From: Azohydromonas lata NBRC 102462
GTDB taxonomy: Bacteria > Pseudomonadota > Gammaproteobacteria > Burkholderiales > Burkholderiaceae_C
Length of the DNA: 41,014 nucleotides
Direction of reading: 5' to 3'
NCBI RefSeq assembly: GCF_001571085.1
Contig: NZ_BCTC01000059.1
Location: forward strand, 1-41,014
The notes under the pieces were generated by a model, which was not told where the DNA came from, ran no database searches, and worked only from the letters and a program-made list of their open reading frames with translations. Positions 1-8,767 of this stretch are shown in pieces. The translations under genes were made by a program, and so were the position numbers. Numbering within the stretch: the first letter of the stretch is position 1; every line of letters starts with the position of its first letter.

Positions 1-1557
1 ACCCTCGGCCGGCACGAACTCGTACACGCCCGCGGGGCAGTAGCGGCTCTCCGGCCCGGCGAACTTGGGCCAATTGATGCGTGTGGGCACGCTGGCGTCC
101 TTGAGCGTGAGGTGCGCCGGCTGGTTCTCCTCGTGGTTGGTGTTGCTGATGAACACCGAGGACAGCCGGTCGAAGCTCAGCACGCCGTCGGGCTTCGGGT
201 AGTCGATGCGCGGGAAGTCGGACGCCGGGCGCAGGTTGACGTGGTCGGGCAGCTTGCGCTCCACGGTCCACGGCGCCTTCTTCACCCCCAGGCGCGGCAG
301 CAGCCACTGCTCGATGCCGGTCATCAGCGTCGCGGTGGTGCGGCCCTTCTTGAACCACTGCTTGAAGTTCCTGGCCTGCTGCAGCTCGGTGAACAGCCAG
401 CTCTTCTCGAAGGCCTCCGGGTAGGCCGCGAGCTCGTCGCCGCTGCGCCCGGCCTGCAGTGCCTCGAAGGCGGCTTCGGCGCACAGCATCCCGCTCTTGA
501 TCGCGGCGTGGCTGCCCTTGATGCGGCTGGCGTTGAGGTAGCCCGCGTCGCAGCCCACCAGCGCCCCGCCGGGGAACACCGTCTTGGGCAGGCTCAGCAG
601 CCCGCCGGCGGTGATGGCGCGCGCGCCGTAGGAGATGCGCCGCCCACCCTCCAGGTGCTGGCGCACGGCCGGATGCGTCTTGAAGCGCTGGAACTCCTCG
701 AAGGGCGACAGCCAGGGGTTCTGGTAGTCCAGGCCCACGACGAAGCCGATGGCGATCTTGTTGTCGGCCGCGTGGTAGAGAAAAGAGCCGCCATAGGTGT
801 CGGGCTCCAGCGGCCAGCCGGCGGTGTGCACTACCAGGCCCGGCTTGTGGTTGGCGGCGGGCACTTCCCACAGCTCCTTCAGCCCGATGCCGTAGCTCTG
901 CGGCGCCTTGCCCGCGTCCAGGCTGAAGCGCTCGATAAGTTGTTTCCCAAGATGTCCCCGGGACCCTTCGGCAAACACCGTGTACTTCCCGAGCAGCTCC
1001 ATGCCAAGTTGAAAATTCTCAGTGGGCTCGCCGTCCTTGCCGATGCCCATGTTCCCCGTGGCGATGCCGCGCACGGCGCCGTCCTCGGTGTACAGCACCT
1101 CGGCAGCGGCGAAGCCGGGGAAGATCTCCACGCCCAGAGCTTCAGCCTGCTCGGCCAGCCAGCGCGTCACCTCGCCCAGGCTGACGATGTAGTTGCCGTG
1201 GTTCTTGAAGCAGTCGGGCAGCAGCCCGTGCGGGGTGGTCTTGAAGCCGGCCTCGGAGAGGAACAGGAACTCGTCCTCGGTGACCGGCTGCTTCAGCGGC
1301 GCGCCCTTTTCTTTCCAGTCCGGGAACAGCTCGGTGAGCGCGATGGGGTCCATGATCGCGCCGGAGAGGATGTGCGCCCCGGGCTCGGAGCCCTTTTCCA
1401 GCACCACCACCGACACCTCGCGGTCCGCCGCGGCGGCGAGCTGCTTGAGCCGGATGGCGGTGGCCAGCCCCGCGGGGCCGGCGCCGACGATCACCACGTC
1501 GTAGTCCATGGACTCGCGCGGGCCGTATTGCTCAAGCAGTTGCTGCGGAGTGGTCAT
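1..1557 (-). CDS. Electron transfer flavoprotein-ubiquinone oxidoreductase (ETF-QO), 3' end cut by window
   Basis: This inner-membrane flavo-iron-sulfur enzyme takes electrons from reduced ETF and passes them to ubiquinone, linking the acyl-CoA dehydrogenases upstream to respiration. 519 codons are present. The N-terminal FAD loop VVIVGAGPAGLATAIRL lies at about residues 21-37. The C-terminal part shows the ferredoxin-like segment with the first cluster cysteine in SRYCPAGVYEF near the window edge; the other three cluster cysteines expected in this family would lie outside the window. The ATG at 1557 follows a GAGG ribosome site and leaves 22 nt to etfA. It is the last visible gene of the leftward operon that starts at 6862. 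Identity is very secure; only the C-terminus is missing. Confidence 0.96.
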   Translation of the reverse strand, partial: MTTPQQLLEQYGPRESMDYDVVIVGAGPAGLATAIRLKQLAAAADREVSVVVLEKGSEPGAHILSGAIMDPIALTELFPDWKEKGAPLKQPVTEDEFLFLSEAGFKTTPHGLLPDCFKNHGNYIVSLGEVTRWLAEQAEALGVEIFPGFAAAEVLYTEDGAVRGIATGNMGIGKDGEPTENFQLGMELLGKYTVFAEGSRGHLGKQLIERFSLDAGKAPQSYGIGLKELWEVPAANHKPGLVVHTAGWPLEPDTYGGSFLYHAADNKIAIGFVVGLDYQNPWLSPFEEFQRFKTHPAVRQHLEGGRRISYGARAITAGGLLSLPKTVFPGGALVGCDAGYLNASRIKGSHAAIKSGMLCAEAAFEALQAGRSGDELAAYPEAFEKSWLFTELQQARNFKQWFKKGRTTATLMTGIEQWLLPRLGVKKAPWTVERKLPDHVNLRPASDFPRIDYPKPDGVLSFDRLSSVFISNTNHEENQPAHLTLKDASVPTRINWPKFAGPESRYCPAGVYEFVPAEG

Positions 1558-1579
1558 CGGGCACCTCGTGGACTGTGAC

Positions 1580-2512
1580 TCACAGCGCGTTGACCAGCTG
1601 GGGCACGACCTCGAAAACGTCGCCCTCCAGGCTGTAGTCGGCCACCGAGAAGATCGGCGCCTCTGGGTCCTTGTTGATCGCCACGATCACCTTGGAGTCC
1701 TTCATGCCGGCCAGGTGCTGGATGGCACCGCTGATGCCGCAGGCGATGTACAGGCTCGGCGCAACGATCTTGCCCGTCTGGCCCACCTGCCAGTCGTTGG
1801 GCGCGTAGCCCGCGTCCACCGCGGCGCGCGAGGCGCCCAGGGCGGCCCCCAGCTTGTCGGCCAGCGGCGTGAGCAGTTCCGTGAACTTCTCGGCCGAGCC
1901 CAGCGCACGGCCACCCGACACGATGATCTTGGCGGCCGTCAGCTCGGGGCGGTCGCTCTTGGTCAGCTCGCGGCCGACGAAGGCGCTCTTGCCGCTGTCG
2001 CCCACGGCGGCCAGGTTTTCAACCGCGGCGCTGCCGCCGGTGGCGGGCGCGGCGTCGAAGCCCGTGGTGCGCACGGTGACCACCTTCACCGCGTCGGCGC
2101 TCTGCACCGTGGCGATGGCGTTGCCGGCGTAGATCGGGCGCTCGAAGGTGTCCGCACCCAGGACCTTGGTGACGTCGCTGAGCTGTGCCACGTCCAGCTT
2201 GGCGGCCACGCGCGGGGCGGCGTTGCGGCCGTTGGCAGTCGACGGAAACAGGATGTGGCTGTAGCTGCCGGCCACGGCCAGCACCTGCGCCGCCACGTTC
2301 TCCGCCAGCTGCGTGCCCAGCGCGGGCGAGTCGGCGTGCAGCACCTTGGCCACGCCCTGCACCTGGGCGGCGGCCTGCGCCACGGCGGCGGCGTTCTCGC
2401 CGGCCACCAGCACGTGCACCTCGCCGCCGCAAGCCAGCGCGGCGGTGACGGTGTTGAGGGTCGCGCCCTTGAGCTGCGCGTTGTCGTGTTCGGCAATGAC
2501 GAGTGCGGCCAT
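1580..2512 (-). CDS. etfA: Electron transfer flavoprotein alpha subunit
   Basis: The alpha subunit of the soluble ETF heterodimer carries the FAD that accepts electrons from acyl-CoA dehydrogenases and hands them to ETF-QO. The protein has 310 aa, the usual length. It starts [16 protein letters not shown], typical of the family. The C-terminal FAD-binding domain (about residues 195-305) contains [27 protein letters not shown] and [14 protein letters not shown], then [14 protein letters not shown]. Its ATG lies one nucleotide after the etfB stop, so translation is probably coupled. ETF-QO follows at once, so the full relay dehydrogenase-ETF-quinone is encoded in one transcript. Confidence 0.97.
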   Translation of the reverse strand: MAALVIAEHDNAQLKGATLNTVTAALACGGEVHVLVAGENAAAVAQAAAQVQGVAKVLHADSPALGTQLAENVAAQVLAVAGSYSHILFPSTANGRNAAPRVAAKLDVAQLSDVTKVLGADTFERPIYAGNAIATVQSADAVKVVTVRTTGFDAAPATGGSAAVENLAAVGDSGKSAFVGRELTKSDRPELTAAKIIVSGGRALGSAEKFTELLTPLADKLGAALGASRAAVDAGYAPNDWQVGQTGKIVAPSLYIACGISGAIQHLAGMKDSKVIVAINKDPEAPIFSVADYSLEGDVFEVVPQLVNAL

Positions 2513-2513
2513 G

Positions 2514-3275
2514 TCAGATCACCTTGGCTTCGTTCTTGAGCTTGTCCACCAGCGTGGCCACGTCGGGCACCTTCACGCCGGCGCCGCGCTTGGGCGGCTC
2601 TTCCACCTTCACGGTCTTGATGCGCGGCGCCACGTCCACGCCCAGGTCGGCCGGCTTGATGGTCTCCATTGGCTTCTTCTTGGCCTTCATGATGTTGGGC
2701 AGCGTCACGTAGCGCGGCTCGTTCAGGCGCAGGTCGGTCGTGACGACCGCCGGCAGCGTGACTTCCACGGTTTCGAGACCGCCGTCCACTTCACGGGTCA
2801 CCTTGGCCTTGCCCTCCAGAACTTCGACCTTGGAGGCGAAGGTGGCCTGGGGCAGGTCGGCCAGCGCGGCGAGCATCTGGCCGGTCTGGTTGTTGTCGTC
2901 GTCGATGGCCTGCTTGCCCAGGATCACCAAGCCCGGCTGCTCCTTGTCGATGAGCGCCTTGAGGATCTTGGCCACGGCCAGCGGCTGCAGCTCGAAGGAC
3001 GGATCGTTGGGGGTCTCGACCAGGATGGCGCGGTCCGCGCCGATGGCCAGCGCGGTGCGCAGCGTCTCCTGGCAGGCGCTTGCGCCGCAGGAGACCACGA
3101 TGACCTCCGTGGCGACGCCTTTCTCCTTGAGCCGCACAGCTTCCTCGACGGCGATCTCGTCGAAGGGGTTCATGCTCATCTTCACGCCGGCGAGGTCCAT
3201 GCCGGAGCCGTCTGACTTCACGCGGACCTTGACGTTGTAGTCCACCACCCGTTTCACGGGCACGAGGATCTTCAT
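2514..3275 (-). CDS. etfB: Electron transfer flavoprotein beta subunit
   Basis: The beta subunit of ETF binds AMP structurally and forms the docking surface for acyl-CoA dehydrogenases. The protein has 253 aa, close to the usual ~250. It begins [20 protein letters not shown]. It contains the family signature region [24 protein letters not shown] at about residues 160-183 and a run of conserved residues around [16 protein letters not shown] strong AAGGAGA ribosome site precedes the ATG. It sits between gcdH (17 nt upstream) and etfA (1 nt downstream) in the same leftward operon. Confidence 0.97.
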   Translation of the reverse strand: MKILVPVKRVVDYNVKVRVKSDGSGMDLAGVKMSMNPFDEIAVEEAVRLKEKGVATEVIVVSCGASACQETLRTALAIGADRAILVETPNDPSFELQPLAVAKILKALIDKEQPGLVILGKQAIDDDNNQTGQMLAALADLPQATFASKVEVLEGKAKVTREVDGGLETVEVTLPAVVTTDLRLNEPRYVTLPNIMKAKKKPMETIKPADLGVDVAPRIKTVKVEEPPKRGAGVKVPDVATLVDKLKNEAKVI

Positions 3276-3292
3276 GGCTGTCTCCTTGTCTG

Positions 3293-4468
3293 TCAGAACG
3301 CGGCGATGCCGGTCTGGGCTCGGCCCAGGATCAGCGCGTGGATGTCGTGCGTGCCCTCGTAGGTGTTGACCACCTCCAGGTTCACCAGGTGGCGGGCGAT
3401 GCCGTACTCGTCGCTGATGCCGTTGCCGCCGAGCATGTCGCGCGCCAGGCGCGCGATGTCCAGCGCCTTGCCGCAGCTGTTGCGCTTCATGATGGACGTG
3501 ATCTCTACCGCATCGGTGCCTTCATCCTTCATGCGCCCCAGCCGCAAGCAGCCCTGCAGACCGAGCGTGATCTCGGTCTGCATGTCGGCCAGCTTCTTCT
3601 GGATCAGCTGATTCGCCGCCAGCGGCTTGCCGAACTGCTTGCGGTCCAGCACGTACTGGCGCGCGCGGTGCCAGCAGTCCTCGGCCGCGCCCAGCGCGCC
3701 CCAGGCAATGCCGTAGCGCGCGGAGTTCAGGCAGGTGAACGGACCCTTGAGGCCGCGCACTTCCGGGAAGGCGTTCTCCTCGGGGCAGAACACCTGGTCC
3801 ATCACCACCTGCCCGGTGATGGAGGCACGCAGCCCCACCTTGCCGTGGAGGGCAGGGGCTGACAGGCCCTTGAAGCCCTTTTCCAGCACGAAGCCGCGGA
3901 TCTTGCCCTCGTCGTCCTTGGCCCAGACCACGAACACGTCGGCAATCGGGCTGTTGGAGATCCAGGTCTTGGTACCGGTGAGCTCGTAACCGCCGGCCAC
4001 CTTGCGGGCGCGCGTGATCATGCTGCCGGGGTCGGAGCCGTGGTCGGGCTCGGTCAGGCCGAAGCAGCCGATCCACTCGCCGGTGGCGAGCTTGGGCAGG
4101 TACTTCTGCCGGGTCGCCTCGTTGCCGAACTTGTAGATCGGCACCATCACCAGCGAGCTCTGCACGCTCATCATCGAGCGGTAGCCCGAGTCCACGCGCT
4201 CGACCTCGCGCGCGATCAGGCCGTAGGCCACGTAGTTCAGGCCCGGGCCGCCGTACTGCTCGGGAATCGTGGGGCCGAGCAAGCCCATTTCTCCCATCTC
4301 GCGAAAGATGGCCGGATCGGTGTGCTCGCTTCGGAAGGCCTCCAGCACGCGCGGCGCCAAGCGACCCTGGCAGTAGTCGTGCGCGGCTTCGCGCACGGCG
4401 CGCTCGTCGGCATCAAGCTGCTGTTCCAGCAGCAGCGGATCGTCCCATTGGAAGGGGCTGGACATCAT
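3293..4468 (-). CDS. gcdH: Glutaryl-CoA dehydrogenase
   Basis: This FAD enzyme oxidises and decarboxylates glutaryl-CoA to crotonyl-CoA and CO2, giving electrons to ETF. The 391-aa protein has the usual length. The acyl-CoA dehydrogenase signature [17 protein letters not shown] lies near residue 134-150. The catalytic glutamate is in [17 protein letters not shown] (E371), the arrangement of glutaryl-CoA dehydrogenases. The start is either of two adjacent ATGs (4468 or 4465), both behind AAGGAGACG. In this operon it follows two PimC/PimD-like dehydrogenases and precedes ETF genes. It therefore probably completes breakdown of odd-chain dicarboxylyl-CoA (for example pimeloyl-CoA), which yields glutaryl-CoA after one beta-oxidation round. 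Confidence 0.96.
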   Translation of the reverse strand: MMSSPFQWDDPLLLEQQLDADERAVREAAHDYCQGRLAPRVLEAFRSEHTDPAIFREMGEMGLLGPTIPEQYGGPGLNYVAYGLIAREVERVDSGYRSMMSVQSSLVMVPIYKFGNEATRQKYLPKLATGEWIGCFGLTEPDHGSDPGSMITRARKVAGGYELTGTKTWISNSPIADVFVVWAKDDEGKIRGFVLEKGFKGLSAPALHGKVGLRASITGQVVMDQVFCPEENAFPEVRGLKGPFTCLNSARYGIAWGALGAAEDCWHRARQYVLDRKQFGKPLAANQLIQKKLADMQTEITLGLQGCLRLGRMKDEGTDAVEITSIMKRNSCGKALDIARLARDMLGGNGISDEYGIARHLVNLEVVNTYEGTHDIHALILGRAQTGIAAF

Positions 4469-4483
4469 CGTCTCCTTGGGAAT

Positions 4484-5647
4484 TCAGGCCTGGGCTGCCT
4501 GCAGCGCCTCGCGCTGCGACAGTGCGGCGAAGCGCTGCAGGTGGGTGTCGGTGTCGCCCATGCTGGTCTCGATGGCCAGCAGGCGCTTGAACCAGTGGCT
4601 GAGCACGAGCTCGTCCGTCATGCCCATGCCGCCGTGCAGCTGCACCGCTTGCTGGCTGATGAAGCGGCAGGCCTGGCCTACCACCACCTTGGCCGCGGAC
4701 AGCGCCTGGCGACGGGCCTGGTCGTCGGGGTCGGTGCAGCGCATGGTCGCCAGGTAAGTCATCGAGCGCGCCTGCTCCAGGTGCAGCAGCATGTCCGCGG
4801 CACGGTGCTGCAGAGCCTGGAAGCGGCCGATGGGCTGGCCGAACTGCTGGCGCGTGCGCAGGTACTCGGTGGTGGCATCCACCGTGGCCTGCAGCAGGCC
4901 CAGCGCCTCGGCGCACAGGGCCGCCAGTCCGATGTCGAGCGCACGCTCGATGGCCAGCAGCGCCTGCCCCGGCGTGCCCAGCACGGCCTGCGCCGGCACG
5001 AAGCAGCCGCGCAGCTCGACCTCGGCGGCGCGGCGGCCGTCGATGGTGGCGTATTCGCGCAGGCTCAACCCCGCCGCCCCGCGCGGCACGCGCAGCAGCA
5101 GCACGCCGTCCGCATCCTCGGGCGCGCCCGACAGGCGTGCCGACACCAGCAGCTCGTCGGCCGCGGCGGCGTCGCAGACCACGGCCTTGCGGCCATCGAG
5201 CACGTAGCCGTCGCCTTCCACCGCCGCACGCGTCTGCACCCAGGCAGCCATGCCGCGTGCCGGCGCCTCGTGGTGTGCCAGCACGACGATGCGCTCACCC
5301 GAGGCCATCGCGGGCAGCAGCTCGGCCTGCGCCGCCTCGTCGCCGAAGTCGCGCACCAGCACGGTGGTGATCACGGCGCTGGAGAGCAAGGGCTCGCACG
5401 GCAGCGCCGGCGCGCTGGCCTGCATGGCGAGCATCGTCTCCACGGGGCCGAAGCCCAGGCCGCCCTGCGCCTCCGGCACGTTGATGGCCAGCACCCCGAG
5501 CTCGGCCAAGCTCTGCCACGCCTGGCGGCTGAAGCCTTCGGCGCTGGCGGCGATCGCGCGGCGCTTCTCGAAGCCGTAATCGTTGCGCACGAAGCGCTCG
5601 ATGGTGTCCTGCAGCTGCCGCTGCTCTTCGCTGAAATTGAAGTCCAT
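4484..5647 (-). CDS. Acyl-CoA dehydrogenase, PimD-like small subunit
   Basis: A 387-aa acyl-CoA dehydrogenase family protein that starts MDFNFSEEQRQLQDTIERFV. It resembles the small subunit of pimeloyl-CoA dehydrogenase (PimD), which pairs with a large subunit to introduce a 2,3-double bond into dicarboxylyl-CoA. The C-terminal part has the fold signature FGQPIGRFQALQHRAADM and QLHGGMGMTDE (about residue 337-347). The usual glutamate position in the small-subunit type is degenerate (LLAIETSMGD). AAGGA precedes the ATG. Nine nucleotides separate it from the PimC-like gene upstream, and a GcdH gene follows after 15 nt. The substrate is inferred from the pairing and from GcdH; another carboxylated or branched acyl-CoA is possible. 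Confidence 0.88.
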   Translation of the reverse strand: MDFNFSEEQRQLQDTIERFVRNDYGFEKRRAIAASAEGFSRQAWQSLAELGVLAINVPEAQGGLGFGPVETMLAMQASAPALPCEPLLSSAVITTVLVRDFGDEAAQAELLPAMASGERIVVLAHHEAPARGMAAWVQTRAAVEGDGYVLDGRKAVVCDAAAADELLVSARLSGAPEDADGVLLLRVPRGAAGLSLREYATIDGRRAAEVELRGCFVPAQAVLGTPGQALLAIERALDIGLAALCAEALGLLQATVDATTEYLRTRQQFGQPIGRFQALQHRAADMLLHLEQARSMTYLATMRCTDPDDQARRQALSAAKVVVGQACRFISQQAVQLHGGMGMTDELVLSHWFKRLLAIETSMGDTDTHLQRFAALSQREALQAAQA

Positions 5648-5656
5648 GGCAGGTCC

Positions 5657-6862
5657 TTAGAGGCCGAGGATGATCTGGGCGACGATGTTCTTCTGGATCT
5701 CGTTGGAGCCGCCGTAGATGGACAGCTTGCGCAGGTTGCAGTAGGCGGCTGCCAGTGGCAGCGCGTGGGCCGGGCCGGGCGGCTCGACGTCCTGGCCTTC
5801 CAGCGCCTCGGGCAGGAAAGGCAGTGCATAGGGCCCCACGGCCTGCACCAGCAGCTCGGAAATCTGCTGCTGGATCTCCGTGCCCTTGACCTTGAGGATT
5901 GAGGCCTCGGGCCCCGGCGCGCGGCGCTCGCTTTCGGCCGAGAGCACGCGCAGGTTCGTGACCTCCAGCGCCATGAGGTCGATCTCCACCTGGGCCACGC
6001 GCGCGGAGAACAGCGGGTCCTCCAGCAGCGGGCGGCCGTTCTTGCGCTCGCGCGCGGCCACGGCCTTGAGCCGCGCCAGCTCCCGCTTGGCGATGCCGAT
6101 GCCGGCGATGTTGGTGCGCTCGTGGCCGAGCAGGAACTTGGCGTAGGTCCAGCCTGCGTTCTCCTCGCCCACCAGGTTCTCGGCGGGCACGCGCACGTTC
6201 TCGAACCAGACCTCGTTGACCTCATGCGCGCCGTCGAGCGTGATGATGGGCCGCACGCTGATGCCCGGGCTCTTCATGTCGATGAGCAGGAAGCTGATGC
6301 CGCGCTGCGCCTTGGCCGCGGGGTCGGTGCGCACCAGGCAGAAGATCCAGTCGGCATGCTGTGCCAGCGTGGTCCAGGTCTTCTGGCCGTTGACGATGTA
6401 GTGCTCGCCCTGCGCATCGGCGCCGCGCACCGCGCGGGTCTTGAGCGAGGCCAGGTCCGAGCCCGAGCCGGGCTCGGAGTAGCCCTGGCACCACCAGTCG
6501 AGACCGGCCTGGATGCGGGGCAGGAAGCGCTGCTGCTGCGCCGGCGAGCCGAAGGCCATGATCACCGGCGCCACCATCTTGATGCCGAAGGGGATCAGCC
6601 GCGGCGCGCCCGCGGCAGCGCACTCCTCGTCAAAGATGTACTGCTGCGCCGCGCTCCAGCCGGGGCCGCCGAACTCGCGCGGCCAGCCGGGCGTGCTCCA
6701 GCCGCGCCCGTGCAGCGTGCGCTGCCACAGCAGGTGGTCGTCGCGCGTGAGATGCACGCCGTTCCTGACCTTGTCACGAATGGGCTCGGGCAGCGACTCA
6801 TGCAGGAAGCCACGCACCTCCTCGCGAAAGGCCTGGTCCTCGGGGCTGAAGTTCAGATCCAT
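5657..6862 (-). CDS. Acyl-CoA dehydrogenase, PimC-like large subunit
   Basis: A 401-aa acyl-CoA dehydrogenase family protein beginning MDLNFSPEDQAFREEVRGFL. It matches the large subunit type PimC of pimeloyl-CoA dehydrogenase: the FAD-side motif WCQGYSEPGSGSDLASLKT is near the middle, and the C-terminus is the family ending YGGSNEIQKNIVAQIILGL. I chose the ATG at 6862 because GGAGACCCC stands just before it. A longer in-frame start at 6910 would run into the operator-promoter DNA. It is the first gene of the leftward operon pimC-like, pimD-like, gcdH, etfB, etfA, ETF-QO, and its promoter carries two operator-like sequences. Confidence 0.9.
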   Translation of the reverse strand: MDLNFSPEDQAFREEVRGFLHESLPEPIRDKVRNGVHLTRDDHLLWQRTLHGRGWSTPGWPREFGGPGWSAAQQYIFDEECAAAGAPRLIPFGIKMVAPVIMAFGSPAQQQRFLPRIQAGLDWWCQGYSEPGSGSDLASLKTRAVRGADAQGEHYIVNGQKTWTTLAQHADWIFCLVRTDPAAKAQRGISFLLIDMKSPGISVRPIITLDGAHEVNEVWFENVRVPAENLVGEENAGWTYAKFLLGHERTNIAGIGIAKRELARLKAVAARERKNGRPLLEDPLFSARVAQVEIDLMALEVTNLRVLSAESERRAPGPEASILKVKGTEIQQQISELLVQAVGPYALPFLPEALEGQDVEPPGPAHALPLAAAYCNLRKLSIYGGSNEIQKNIVAQIILGL

Positions 6863-6882
6863 GGGGTCTCCGGTCTGTTTGG

Positions 6883-6917
6883 TTCCGCTGTGCAAAACTG
6901 AATTCTGCAAAACAGCA
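6883..6917. promoter_or_regulatory. Two tandem operator-like sites (IclR-type) upstream of the PimC-like gene
   Basis: Two 15-bp sites share a common pattern TTCYG-N5-CRGAA: TTCCG-CTGTG-CAAAA (6883-6897) and TTCTG-CAAAA-CAGCA (6903-6917), each with one mismatch. Their centres are 20 bp apart, two helical turns. They lie immediately downstream of the predicted leftward promoter (-10 at 6930-6925), where a bound protein would block transcription. The same pattern recurs at 9252, 9417, 21184 and 21327. The divergently encoded IclR-type regulator at 7053 is the obvious candidate to bind it. Confidence 0.6.
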
Positions 6918-6924
6918 CAAATGC

Positions 6925-6953
6925 ATTGTTGATGCGCAGCGCGACCCTGTCAA
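6925..6953 (-). promoter_or_regulatory. Sigma70-like promoter of the leftward dehydrogenase/ETF operon
   Basis: Read on the minus strand there is a perfect -35 TTGACA (6953-6948), a 17-bp spacer and a -10 AACAAT (4 of 6, 6930-6925). Transcription would start near 6918, on the edge of the operator pair, and reach the ATG at 6862 with a leader of about 55 nt. Confidence 0.5.
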
Positions 6954-7052
6954 CTTCTCCATAGCGGAACTGGGTCCATTTCCGGCGGGATGGCGCCGAC
7001 CGTCACGCGGTTTTGTGTTCCACTAGAAGGATCAGAACTACAGAGTGACGTC

Positions 7053-7874
7053 ATGGACAGGCCTGCCAACATCCAGCTCGAGCCGGAGGCCGAAGGCAGC
7101 GAATCCGGTGCCAAGGAAGACCGCCACTTCGTCACCGCGCTGGCGCGCGGGCTGGAGGTGCTCGCGTGCTTCCGCTCCGGCGACAAGACGCTGGGCAACC
7201 AGGAGATCGCGCAGCGCTGCGGCTTGCCCAAGTCCACCGTCTCGCGGCTGACCTACACGCTGACCAAGCTGGGTTACCTGATCCAGCTGGAGGACAGCGG
7301 CAAGTACCGGCTGGGCACCGCCACGCTGTCGCTGGGCAGCGCGATGCTGGCGAAGCTGGACGTGCGCGCGGTGGCGCGTCCGCTGATGCAGGAGCTGGCG
7401 GACTTCTCCCGCGCCATGGTGTCGCTGGGCGCGCGCGACCGCATGTCGATGATCTACGTCGAGAACTGCCGCTCGTCCTCGGCGCTGACGCTGAGCCTGG
7501 ACATCGGCTCGCGCATCCCGGTGGCGGCCACCGCCATCGGCCGCGCCTGGCTGGCGGCCATTCCCGAGCGTGAGCGCGTGGAGTTCATGGAGCGGGTGCG
7601 CGAGTTCGACGAGACGGCCTGGCCCGAGACGGAGCGCGGCATCCGCAAGGCGCTGGAGGACTACCGCACCCTGGGCGTGACCTGCTCCTTTGGCGACTGG
7701 CAAAAGGACGTCAACGCCATCGCCCGGGCCTTCAACCCCGGCGGCGGCCTGCCGCCCATGGCCATCAACTGCGGCGCGCCGTCCTTCCTGCTGTCCAAGG
7801 ACTTCCTGTTGGAAGAGGTGCGCCCGCGCCTGATCGAGACGGTGAGCCGGCTTGAAGGGATGCTGGCGCGTTGA
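7053..7874 (+). CDS. IclR-family transcriptional regulator
   Basis: A 273-aa regulator. The N-terminal winged helix-turn-helix (about residues 22-85: HFVTALARGLEVLACF, LGNQEIAQRCGLPKSTVSRL, YTLTKLGYL) is the IclR DNA-binding domain. The C-terminal effector domain runs from DVRAVARPLMQEL to the end. The start at 7053 (MDRPANIQ) fits the family better than an in-frame ATG at 6990, though its ribosome site is weak. It is divergent from the PimC-like operon, with operator-like sites between them. IclR proteins commonly control aromatic and (di)carboxylic acid catabolism and bind effectors such as organic acids. The effector here is unknown, and it may act as activator or repressor. It is the only transcription factor recognised in the catabolic island. 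Confidence 0.93.
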   Translation: MDRPANIQLEPEAEGSESGAKEDRHFVTALARGLEVLACFRSGDKTLGNQEIAQRCGLPKSTVSRLTYTLTKLGYLIQLEDSGKYRLGTATLSLGSAMLAKLDVRAVARPLMQELADFSRAMVSLGARDRMSMIYVENCRSSSALTLSLDIGSRIPVAATAIGRAWLAAIPERERVEFMERVREFDETAWPETERGIRKALEDYRTLGVTCSFGDWQKDVNAIARAFNPGGGLPPMAINCGAPSFLLSKDFLLEEVRPRLIETVSRLEGMLAR

Positions 7875-7882
7875 AGACACTT

Positions 7883-7904
7883 GTCATGCCTGCGAAGGCA
7901 TGAC
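7883..7904. terminator. Hairpin between converging genes
   Basis: A perfect 8-bp inverted repeat GTCATGCC-tgcgaa-GGCATGAC starts 8 bp after the IclR stop codon. There is no T-run, so it is a REP-like or weak terminator hairpin rather than a classical intrinsic terminator. A second short palindrome, GTGCCAGGCAC, lies at 7987-7997. The rest of 7905-8035, up to the end of the oppositely transcribed ComB-like gene, holds nothing recognisable. Confidence 0.4.
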
Positions 7905-8035
7905 GGCGTCGTTCCCGAGCCGGCCCGCTGCTGCCCGGGGAACACGCTTTTGGCTGGCCTGCCTCGCGGTGGACCGTCCGTCAAAGGTGCCAGGCACTCT
8001 TCCGGGACAGCGGCGCCAGCCGGCCAGCACCGGGT

Positions 8036-8767
8036 TCAGCCTGCCACAAGCCGCTCGCCGTCCATCCTGGGCACCACCTCCAGCACGCTCTCGCGCGCCG
8101 CGTAGTCCAGGTCGGCCGCGTGCGCCTTTTCCACCATCCGCTGCCCCACGCGGGCCTGCCACAGCGGGTGCCCGTTCCCGTGCGGCAGGCCGCGCGTGTG
8201 CGTGTAGAGCAGGGCCGCCGCCAGTGCCGCGTCGCTGAAGCGCCGCGAGCCCGGGGCTTGGCTCAGCAGGGACACCAGGCAGCCCGCGCCGTAGAAATCC
8301 TCCAGGTTGAAGCGCCCGGCCGAGCCGGCGCAGGCCAGCACCACGGTGCGCTCCGGATGCACGCGCAACAGGTACTGCGCGACCGCCGCGGCATTGACCA
8401 GCGCGCTGGCCAGCACCTCGGCTGCACCCCGGGCGCGCAGCAGCGCCACGGTGCCATTGGTGGTGCTGTAGATCAGGCGCCGCCCGGCCAGCGGCTGCGC
8501 CAGGACCGCCAGCGGGGTGGCCGCCACGAAGCCCGGCAGGGTCTCGGCCATCCATTCCCCGGCGGCCACGCCGGGTGGCGCGTCCGGGCGCTGCAGCTCG
8601 GCCCGGGCCGCCTCGGCATCCGGCATGGGCCGCACCTCGGTGCAGCCGCCGTCCAGCGCCGCGGCCATGGTGGTGGTGGCGAACAGCACGTCCAGCACCA
8701 CCACGACCTTGCCGGCCAGGCGCTGCGGGTCGATCTCTTCCTTGCGGGTGAGCACGTGTACCTTCAT
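8036..8767 (-). CDS. ComB-like protein (2-phosphosulfolactate phosphatase family) with altered motifs
   Basis: 243 aa with the fold signatures of ComB, the Mg-dependent phosphatase that makes sulfolactate: VVVLDVLFATTTMAAAL (residues ~21-37), IYSTTNGTVALL (~99-110) and ACAGSAGRFNLEDFYGAG (~144-161). Positions that are arginine or glycine in the family as I recall it are changed. The DVLRA motif reads DVLFA, and the GERGG region reads GEWMA. The activity may therefore be lost or shifted. Its ATG overlaps the stop of the thioesterase gene by one base (TGATG), so the two are translated together. No other sulfolactate or coenzyme M genes are visible. The family call is sound; function here is unknown. 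Confidence 0.82.
   Translation of the reverse strand: MKVHVLTRKEEIDPQRLAGKVVVVLDVLFATTTMAAALDGGCTEVRPMPDAEAARAELQRPDAPPGVAAGEWMAETLPGFVAATPLAVLAQPLAGRRLIYSTTNGTVALLRARGAAEVLASALVNAAAVAQYLLRVHPERTVVLACAGSAGRFNLEDFYGAGCLVSLLSQAPGSRRFSDAALAAALLYTHTRGLPHGNGHPLWQARVGQRMVEKAHAADLDYAARESVLEVVPRMDGERLVAG

Noticed and set aside
112-1578. Long plus-strand open frame opposite ETF-QO
   Set aside because: Translation is His/Gly/Gln/Arg-rich low complexity, typical of an antisense frame in GC-rich DNA, and the minus strand encodes an unmistakable ETF-QO.
4040-5902. 620-aa plus-strand open frame opposite the dehydrogenases
   Set aside because: Its composition is that of an antisense shadow, and two clear acyl-CoA dehydrogenases occupy the other strand.
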